This document shows, one piece after another, positions 56,350-64,000 of a stretch of 64,000 nucleotides of DNA (position 1 is its first letter; each line of letters starts with the position of its first letter). A program made the translations under genes and the position numbers. This DNA comes from Toxonevra muliebris (Eukaryota > Arthropoda > Insecta > Diptera > Pallopteridae). The stretch lies in contig OY829329.1 in NCBI GenBank assembly GCA_963691655.1, positions 18,056,708 through 18,120,707 on the forward strand. Direction: 5' to 3'. A model generated the notes under the pieces. That model searched no databases. It saw only the letters and a program-made list of their open reading frames with translations, and was not told where the DNA came from.

Positions 56350-56680
56350 AGCGCCAATAGGTTAATATATTAGAGCGTTATTATATTACAGTTAATAAGT
56401 CATTGGTGCAAGAAATTTCATTATAATTGGCAGATAGAAAATAACTCAAAAATGATTGTAAGTTTTGAATCGAAAACTTAGAAAATTTAAGTTTAAAAAA
56501 AAAATGTGCACACCAATGGGTTAATATTTCAACAAGATGTTACATTTCAGTTAAAATATCAGTATATGAAATTTCATGGTAACTGACCAACAGTTAAAGT
56601 TTTAACAATTGATTTCAAAATTTAACTATAAATTTACCCGCCATTTTCAATTGTTCAATTCTGGTTAGAGATTCCTGAAC
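56350..56680. repeat. Two diverged units of about 160 bp
   Basis: CGCCAATAGGTTAATAT at 56352 and CACCAATGGGTTAATAT at 56509 begin two similar segments that also share ATTACAGTTAA / ATTTCAGTTAA and GAAATTTCAT. The divergence is considerable, so this is an old duplication or satellite relic. Confidence 0.45.
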
Positions 56681-57267
56681 TGCTTTCTTTTGAAAATGAG
56701 GGTGCAAAATTTCAAGATGATTGGCGAGTATAAAGTGATTTTAATGTTTGGAATTCTAAGGAAATAACATAGCATCAAAGGGTTCAACTTTAAACATCAA
56801 TTAGTCTTAAACCGGAGTTAACTTTTCAAAATCCTTTTCATAATCAACTACTGACATCGTATACATAATTAATTTTTCAGTCACGTTTCGTTGATTTTTG
56901 CCACTCCTGTCGCTGGGATGAGATTTTTGGCGTTCGCGTGAAGTAGTGTAAGAAATACTTCACTTCGACTGATATCTATGGGTAGGAGCTTCACAAATTC
57001 AATTGGAGTTCCTAGACCGTACTCAATATTGAGCGGTAAAGTTAATTGGAGCCGCCAGCTCTATTATTTTCTTGGAAAATTGTAGAAACGTTAATAGTGT
57101 TCCTTTATTCTAACGATATTTTCATGGTAGGCGTTCTTCAGAACTTGACGATGCCACCAGTTCTTGTTTCTCCACAGTTACACAAATCGTTAGTAAAATT
57201 CTCACTTTCCACATGGACATGATATTTCAGAGCTTTTTATAGACAGTTTATATATAATCTCACATTA

Positions 57268-57582
57268 TATGAGAGTCTGAGAGGAAAAGTGGTATAACTT
57301 CTACGTTCAGAAAGAAATGGAATAATTTTACTTAAGAGCAAAAGCAAAACAAAATATGTTCAGAGCAAAAGTGAAACGAAATGTGTTCAGAGCGAAAACG
57401 GAATAAAAAACTATGCTGTTCTTACTCTGAAAGAATTGTTATACCATTTTTGTTCTTACTTTTATGGCGTTTCATTTTCACTCTAAACCGTATTACTTAT
57501 GCAATTCTTGCACTGACACTAAATTATTTTACTTTTTCTCTTATATAAATTTTAGCCCGCTTTTCCTCTCAGCCTGTCATAT
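57268..57582. mobile_element. 315-bp MITE, ends TGA(G/C)AG(T/G)CTGAGAGGAAAAG
   Basis: The left end at 57270-57289 and the right end at 57560-57579, inverted, agree at 18 of 20 positions; outside them the flanks are AT-rich (TATAT). Inside are three head-to-tail GTTCAGAGCAAAAG(T/C)GAAAC-like units at 57357-57405 and an inverse GTTTCATTTTCACTCT at 57470-57485. No coding sequence. Class unknown. Confidence 0.65.
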
Positions 57583-58384
57583 ATTCTTTGCTTACCTTTG
57601 AGTATATAAAAACTGGTGTTGATTTTTTTCCATTTTCTGAAGATTTGAAAAACTATTTCCTGGTAAAAATGAGTGGGGACTCTGAAATATTTTGGAAAAA
57701 ATCCAACTTGGAGAAGAAAAAATGATTAAAAGAAGAATTAACTTGTATCCAAATCGAATTTAAAGATTTTTTTCGTAATTGTGTGTCTTAGGTAGATAGT
57801 TACTCAAAAAATCGAAGATAAATTTTTATGCTATTCAGTTAAATAAGCGAATTTTTTACAAATTCATGATGACCATTTGGAATTTTTGTTTTTTTAATTA
57901 CTAAAAAAAAAAAAATGATTAATTACTTTGTTACTTACAGCAGTTAATTACCATAAACAAAATTTTTATTTATGCATCATGCGATTATGGTCAAAATATT
58001 GTTGTTGTATTTACTTATATGACATTTTTAATTGCAAAAGCGCGAATCTTTGTTATTGTTATTATAATTATTATCTTTTTAAACGCGTTTATATTCGCAG
58101 TACATTTAGTAATTGCATGAGTATGTGTGAAACAGTGTAGATATGAGTACTCAGTGCTCAGAGCTTCAGTTGTAGACCGTTAATTAAATGTGAATAATTA
58201 TGGTGCATTGCCATCGCTGCCAATCTCTGAATCTCAGAATCAGTACTAAATGCCGTAATAATCTTTACATACAATACATAGAAGAATATACAAATTCTTT
58301 ATATTCAAAATACAGAGAACACAGAACATTTCTGCTTTGTGATATATCATCGATGATACATAGTTGCATACATATAAACATACA

Positions 58385-59500
58385 CTAGCGGATCCAAGAG
58401 GGGATGTTTTGGTTAAGACCCCCCTCTTAGCTACGAAAAGAGCATACCACCTTGATCAAAAGGTTTCCGGAATAAACACCGTGTGACGCTCCCACCGTTC
58501 CGATCTGAGTTCTGTTTTTTTTTTTTTTTGTTAAGTTGGTACATCTGTTGTTGATATTCTCTCTAAATCTTAGCGTCATAGCTTGACATTTGCAAAAGTT
58601 ACGTAGCCAAGAGTACATCTATCTCTGAGTGTGTTGGCGATTTTTTACAATTTTAGAAGTGGATTTTAATTTGCAACAACGAACTTGTATTAAATTTTGC
58701 GTAAAAAACGAATTCAATGGAGCACGAACGTTGAAAATGTTGGAAAAGTGTTTCGGCAACGATTCTCTAAAGAAAACGGTTGTTTGCCAGTGGCAAGAGC
58801 GGTTCAAAAGAAGCCGTGAGTCAATCGAAGATGATGAACGCAGTGGCAGATCATCGACATCGAAAACCGATAAAAACATTGATAAAGTAAAAGAAATTTT
58901 GGTCAATAACCCCAAATTAACCATCAGAGAGATAGCGGAGGACTTGAACATTGCCTATGGATCCCTCTAAAACATTTAAGTTAATGATTTGGGTTTCCGT
59001 CTTGGTTTGGTTAATGATTTGGGATAACGCACCGTCGCACAGTGCCATCAGTATGCATAATTTTTTTACGAAAAATGGAACAAATATCATCCAACAGCCA
59101 CCGAATTCATCTGATTTGGCTCCCTGTCACTTCTTTCTGTTCAATCGAGTTAAAAAACCATTACGGGGAACGCGTTTCAGCAGCCGAGAGGAAGTAATGG
59201 AAAATCGCAGGTAGCACTGATGGAAATATCGAAAACCGAATATAAAAAATGTTTCGAGGATTAGATCAAGCGCTGGCATAAATGTGTTGCAGTCGATGGG
59301 GATTACTTTGAAGGGGACAATATAGATTTTGATGAATATGTAAACTTGTATTTTTAATTTTCTGAATAAATTCCGAGAACTTTTTGATCAAGGTGGCACA
59401 CTTTGATCCTTGGTTATGAATAAAAAAAGTTTAAACTGAGAAAAAATTAACCTCCCCCCCCTTCTCCCCTTAGGAAATCTGTGTATCCACTAGTCCAAAC
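58385..59500 (+). mobile_element. mariner (DD34D) with internal deletion
   Basis: The ends ACTAGCGGATCCAAGAGG (from 58385) and, inverted, ACTAGTGGATACACAGA (to about 59494) are partly matched. The N-terminal half of the transposase (58660-58960) reads FCVKNEFNGARTLKMLEKCF, WQERFKRSRESIEDDERSGR and LTIREIAEDLNIAYGS, the DNA-binding helices. It then jumps, without the first catalytic block, to IWDNAPSHSAISMHNFF and SSDLAPCHFFLFNRVKKPL (59020-59160). The third catalytic Asp, 35 residues after the second, is His. The C-terminus SKTEYKKCFED...KRWHKCVAVDGDYFE follows after a frame change. Non-autonomous. Confidence 0.8.
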
Positions 59501-59509
59501 ACACATCAT

Positions 59510-60050
59510 TCTGTTCTTACTCACTTTACTTCATCTAAACTTAGTTTTATTTTATGTTCATAGTTGTAGGTAGTTATGTAAAAAATCTTGATAAATTAAA
59601 AATCTTGTAAAAACAAATGAGATTGTATGTACAAATAAATATATACAAGTATGTAGATATGTATATTTGTATGTATGTAAATGGATGGAAAGGTTTTTGT
59701 TATTTCACCAGTATGAACATGTATGCAGTTTTAATTGTTTTCGTGATAATATTTTGATGAATGTAAAGTTGTTTTTGAACTTCTACTGTAGAACTTGTCC
59801 TTAATTAAAAATGGCAAGAAGTCAAGGATATAAAATTCAATGTATTTTTTTTTTTTTTTTTCTTTTTTGTGGTGGAAATATTTCAGTAGAATAATCTATC
59901 CAGTTTGAAAAAAAAAAACAGATGACATGTTTTAACTTGAACTGATTTCATACAATTCATTAACACTGAAAAGTGTAATTGAACTTATCTGCAAGATTCC
60001 AGTAAGAAACTTCAGTTCTAGATGATGGTGATAATTGGCCTAGTACTGAG
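59510..60050. other. Intergenic DNA
   Basis: AT rich, with a TATGTATG-type microsatellite at 59650-59680 and a T run at 59846-59862. No gene recognised. Confidence 0.4.
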
Positions 60051-60079
60051 AGCCTAGGAACTATAGATCTTACGAAGTA

Positions 60080-61870
60080 TCTTCCTCTTAAGTGCTCCTG
60101 CTGACAAGTAATTTTATGGCTACTTGACTAACAGTGAAGATGAGAATATCACACGATGATAATTCACTGCACTTCAGCCAGTCAGCAACTTCTTTAATCG
60201 CCAAAACCTCTGCCTGAAATATACTGCAGTGATTCGAAAAGCTAAAAGATATCTGAATGTCTAGACTATTTTCATAGATACCCCCTTTCACTTTATCGTC
60301 CAGCTTGGAGTCATCAGTAAAGAACTGGATGGAATTCAATAGCTGAACCATCACCTCCGCCAATTCCTGTCTGGTAGGAACTTGTTATCAAAAGATGTCT
60401 TTGTTAGAGTGTAGTCCATATCTTTGGTTATCAGGCTACTTACCCATATTTAGTAAAATACTAGAATGTTCGTTGCTAGATTGTGCCCATGGTGAGATCG
60501 AATGGAGTCTTATGAATGAAGTTTTTGTTATATATTTACCAGCAACATCTATGGGAAGTAAATGGAGCATTATAACTAGGGTTTTGGACGGTGTAGCTCT
60601 GCGTGCCACTATTACCAGTAGACACACCATTCTCTGCAGCTTAGCCTGTCCCCTAAACCATGTCAAAGGCTGTCCCCTAAACCATTATATTACATAGCAG
60701 CATAAATTTGACTACAGCTTTGTAAAGCCAAAGAACTACTTTAAGTTGCATGAGTCATTTACTTTCAATGGCTCTTTTGGATGAATAAAGCGCAATTGAG
60801 ACCTTTTTAACCCTGTCTTGAACGCTTTGCTTCCTGTTTAACTGCCTCTTTAGTATAAGACCTAGGTGTTTGGCTTATTCAACGGATAGAAATAGAACTC
60901 CTATCAGTGTGGGAGGGAATTTCATGTTTTTCGTGAAGAGTACTAATTCCGTTTTGTTTGGATTGATGTCCAGGCCACATCTAATGCACCAGTAATTTTA
61001 TATAGGAGGCCTCCTTGAATTAACGCTGTTAATGTGTTTAGGTATTTACCTAAGACTTATAGAACAATATCATTCGCGTACGCAACAACTTGGCATAAGA
61101 GCAATTCGTTTACAACTAGGTTCCACAGACTCGGCGATGACGGAGTTACGCAACGTCGAGTTGATTGCTCTGTTTCTCAGCATACGGTTGTTAAAGGCGC
61201 CTTCTATGTCTAGAAAGACGGAAAGAGTATATTCTTTGGGATGCATTGATTTTTCTATGTGATGAACCAATGAATAGAGAGCTGTCTCTATGAATTTGCC
61301 CTTGGTGTGGACATGCTGCGACTTAGATAACGGTAATAGGTTTATGGCTTCAAGGACAGAAGACGACAAACTAATTGGTTAGGAATGATAGACAGACTTA
61401 TCCCTTTGGAATGAAGACGACATTTATCTCTCGCCATTTCTTAGGAATGTATTAGAGGCTTAGGCAGGCTTTGAAGATTTTGTCAGGCCAAGGTAGCACT
61501 ATGCCAGTAGCTATTTTAAAGTTCTGCGGGAATTATATTGTCTGGTCCCGGTGTCTTAAAAAGTTGAAAACTAGCCCATTTAAGTCTGTTTACTGTATCT
61601 ATAGTGTTGGCAAAATTTGTGAAGGATATTGGAGCTGTTTGTATAGTCCCGGTGCGGCGTGCTGCGCAGAAAATGGGTATTCAACAGAACCTCCAGGGTT
61701 TCTGAACTAAACAATGTTCACTAATCATCTAGTTTCTGTATCTAGCTTACTGTAGCCGGAGAAGATGTTAGAAGTTTACGCAGATGACTTATCTCGGAAG
61801 TCCCCTCAATATTTCTAGTGAAGGTGGTTCAAGATGCTCTTTGCACTTTCCTAACTTCCCTTTTAAAGAA
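60080..61870 (-). pseudogene. LINE remnant (LOA/I-like), pre-RT region to RNase H
   Basis: Reading the minus strand from 61870 down: GTSEISHLRKLLTSSPATVS (pre-RT region), TPGPDNIIPAEL (61545-61510, RT entry), KACLSL and PKKWREINVVFIPKG (61470-61395), QHVHTKGKFIETALYSLVH and FLDIEGAFNN (61315-61185, motif A intact), ITKTSFIRLHS (60540-60510, thumb), FFTDDSKLDDKVKGGIYEN and HCSIFQAEVLAIKEVADWL (60320-60180, RNase H). The YADD segment is not readable. Many stops and frame changes. It is the longest LINE copy in the window. Confidence 0.8.
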
Positions 61871-61879
61871 TCATTGGCA

Positions 61880-62760
61880 AGTTTTGCCATTTTGAAGTGT
61901 TTCCTTAAGGCAGAGATTTCTGATGTCCGTAGATGTCGATGCGTGCAGCCCGAATTATTTCTCCTTCATAAGAAAAAAGCTTGCCTGAAACCTTATTTAG
62001 CATCAATTGACATGGAAAGGTCAATCCAATTTTCACTGCGCTATTTCCTCCATAACCTTATCATACCGTGGATACATGCCACCAGATTTTATCTTTATAG
62101 GAAGAGACTCTTCAGTCAGATGCTTTTTTTCGAAAAATTTTTGGACTTAATTCCTGTCCCAAAACATCTTGATATCATCATACTATCGTATTTCTGTCTC
62201 CTTTTTCTTGCATCTGGAAAGACGTCTCTCCTCCCTCCTCTTTATCGCTTCTTAGCAGTTCGTGTTGCAAGGCGGCAACATTACTGCAGAATAGCCAGGA
62301 GATGTGTGCGGATATTTATCATCAAATTAATGGGTGTTTTCAATAGAAGGTTTGAAAGTCGATTGGCAAAAGCTTCGACTGTCTGCTGTTTTGCCAGCCT
62401 TTTGACATTCAGATTTCCGTATACATTTCGCAGCACTAAAGCGTGTGTTGGCCTTGGCTGCAACTAAATAGTGGTCCGAGTCGAAGTTTGAACCCTGAAT
62501 TGTTCATACACCTAGTACATTGGAGGTGCTTTTAAGTTGTGTTGAGAAGCTCGTGAAGGTCATTTTTGGCCGGTTCGTCTTCTCAGCCATCGGAAAGTGG
62601 ACACAGATCAGGCTGATGTTGAAGCATTGTGCCGTGATGCTGATAGTCGCTCGTTTACTGGCGTTAATCTCGAGTTGAATAATTACTACTTCGAGAAAAT
62701 AATTACTACATTCAGTGCATCGTAAGAAAGGACAGCACTCTTCTGAATATTCACTACAAT
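61880..62760 (-). pseudogene. RTE-clade LINE remnant, endonuclease end to linker
   Basis: The minus strand gives SDHYLVAAKANTRF (62482-62441), the final endonuclease motif. Then NVKRLAKQQTVEAFANRLSN (62410-62350), LEAIKRREERRLSRCKKKE and FWDRN-VQKFFEK (62240-62130), the linker before the RT. Worn endonuclease sequence extends up to about 62740. A 227-codon plus-strand frame (61784-62467) is the antisense shadow of these two LINEs. Confidence 0.7.
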
Positions 62761-63640
62761 GTATAAATCAATCGGGGAATTCGGGTTTACTACGGGCAGT
62801 TTTTCGTGTTCGTTTTATGAGGGATGGATCTACAGAGTAAGTGTTTAACGACTTCCTTCATTTTAGGAAAGCCCAGTGTAAATGCATGAACCTCCATTTG
62901 CAGTTAATTCGCCTACTTTAGTTCGGGTCCTGGTGAGTAAGTCATTGAACCTTGCAGGACTATTAGAGAGCCAGAATTTCTTACTAATCCCGCTGTTCTT
63001 CCGGTTTTTTTCAATTGTCTTCAAGAACGTTTGTGTCTTTAACTTCTGTTGAGGGATGTTTTCTTCTTCGCTACCTCCATTTTCCCTTCATTATTTACTT
63101 GAATATGAACCTTGTTTCTTCCAAAAAAACTTCTCGATTTTAAGTGTGTGTGAGATTTCCTGAACCGTATATGATTCTTTCTACGCATAACGGTAATTGT
63201 AAGCCATTAAAGTTTTATCATAAAATTTTATTTGTTTTTGGTTTTTTGTTTTTTTTTTTGCTACTACACCAACGGAAATATAAATTGCAAAAATGTTACT
63301 GTAAAAGTTTTAAATTGAAATTATAGTTCAAAAAAGTTAAACATTTTTGCTCATGTACGAGTATGTAGCAGAAAAATAATAATAGCACCATAACGAGCAA
63401 TGAGCAATAAACCATGGGGATAGTGCTAAAAAAAAAAACAAAAGAAAAAGAAAAATCTCTCAAAATCTTCTTTTTAATGAGATATCACCGTATGATAATG
63501 TAAACTTAAAGTTTATTTTTTGGTGAAATTTTAAGACAAAAAACAAACAAAAAAAAAACATAATTAAACATTTCACAATTCTGTGTTTCACCTGAACTGG
63601 TAGAAGCAGTAGAAATTAAAATGATCATGTTGCTGTTAAT
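62761..63640. other. Unassigned DNA
   Basis: 62830-63100 is of balanced composition. On the minus strand it starts MEVAKKKTSLNRS (ATG near 63081) before stops, possibly the 5' part of the adjacent LINE. From 63110 the sequence is AT rich with nothing recognised. Confidence 0.35.
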
Positions 63641-63658
63641 TTGCTTGATGTTACCCAC

Positions 63659-63756
63659 CGGTTTTGCTGATGGATGCTGCCTGGCTCGCTGGTCGGCTGG
63701 CATGGGATACACAACCATTCATTGGTCATTTGTACGCCATTTTTCGTAGAATTCAT
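63659..63756 (-). CDS. Candidate first coding exon of a minus-strand gene
   Basis: ATG at 63756-63754 opens MNSTKNGVQMTNEWLCIPC then QPTSEPGSIHQQN (32 codons plus 2 bases). It is followed by a good splice donor, CCG|GTGGGT, at 63659/63658. The base composition is clearly less AT rich than both flanks, which suggests constraint. A second frame on the same strand (ATG at 63718) is also open across the donor, so the reading frame is not certain. No known domain is visible in so short a piece, and the next exon would be within the window's LINE-rich region or beyond. It could also be a chance open frame in a 5' UTR. Confidence 0.35.
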
Positions 63757-64000
63757 CACCAAAGCAACAGATCAAAAAGTCAAAAACACTAAACCAAAAA
63801 AAAAAAGAAAAAAAAGAAAAAAACAGTTGGAAGCTATAAAAAATGTAAAATGAAATTTTTTGGGAGCTTCCACGCTGTTGTTTGATGCTGGTGCGTTTAC
63901 AAGTTGCTGAGATTACTTGCTGCTACTGATCGCGCATACATTTTGTTTTATATTTTATGTTTATGTTTTTTTTTTTTTGGGTTGCAAACGAAAAAGAGGG
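63757..64000. other. A-rich flank of the candidate exon
   Basis: AAAAAAGAAAA runs at 63797-63823 and T runs at 63967-63979. Nothing coding is seen. Confidence 0.4.

Noticed and set aside
61784..62467. 227-codon plus-strand frame as a gene
   Set aside because: It is antisense to RTE and LOA-like LINE protein readable on the minus strand, and its composition is that of a shadow frame.

Overview
The window looks like nuclear DNA of a fly (Diptera). It is A/T rich, genes are split by GT-AG introns of 69 bp to 4.6 kb, coding tails carry poly-Gln, poly-Asn, poly-Ala and His runs, and almost everything between genes is decayed transposable elements: LINEs of several clades, mariner/Tc1 relatives, a PIF/Harbinger-like element and small inverted-repeat elements. 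I cannot name the species. The transposon mixture would suit a large-genome fly, but that is inference.

Only two host genes are well supported, both on the minus strand. The first (window start to 4583) is the 5' part of a low-complexity, Asn/Gln/Gly-rich protein with a PAM2-like motif (LQATAPEFVP). That motif normally binds the MLLE domain of cytoplasmic poly(A)-binding protein. The gene runs off the left edge. The second (10986 to 17722) is complete in coding sequence: three exons encode a 688-residue transcription factor with an Eh1-like motif (FSINRIL), a CtBP-type LDLSK motif and eight zinc fingers, the last one C2HC. A possible first coding exon of a third minus-strand gene lies at 63659-63756.

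Layout. 0-19 kb: the two genes, with small palindromic elements, tRNA-like fragments and LINE scraps in introns and flanks. 19.7-23.6 kb: LINE graveyard (RTE-like, RNase H-bearing and R1-like pieces, mostly plus strand). 26.0-27.2 kb: a LINE RNase H remnant that abuts a 0.9 kb quasi-periodic T-rich array. 28.5-34.9 kb: LINE fragments in both orientations, a 120-bp tandem duplication and a 5'-truncated jockey-type copy. 37.4-39.1 kb: an AT-rich element with inverted ends. 39.5-42.8 kb: LINE, mariner, and another transposase split by a LINE. 45.4-48.0 kb: one LINE 3' end containing two separate DNA transposons whose target duplications can be read. 48.0-49.7 kb: LINE plus RTE endonuclease. 51.0 kb: a strict 10-bp satellite with alternating higher-order pattern. 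52.7 kb: a 12-bp satellite. 54.4-56.3 kb: an RTE copy split by another LINE. 58.4-59.5 kb: a mariner with the middle of its transposase deleted. 60-62.8 kb: minus-strand LINE and RTE.

I see no cooperating gene system beyond the two host genes. The notable content is nested transposition, tandem arrays with internal order, and element ends that can be paired within the window. None of the transposon reading frames is intact; the nearest to intact is the maT-like DD37D transposon at 45.5-46.8 kb, one base short of an open frame as far as I can see.
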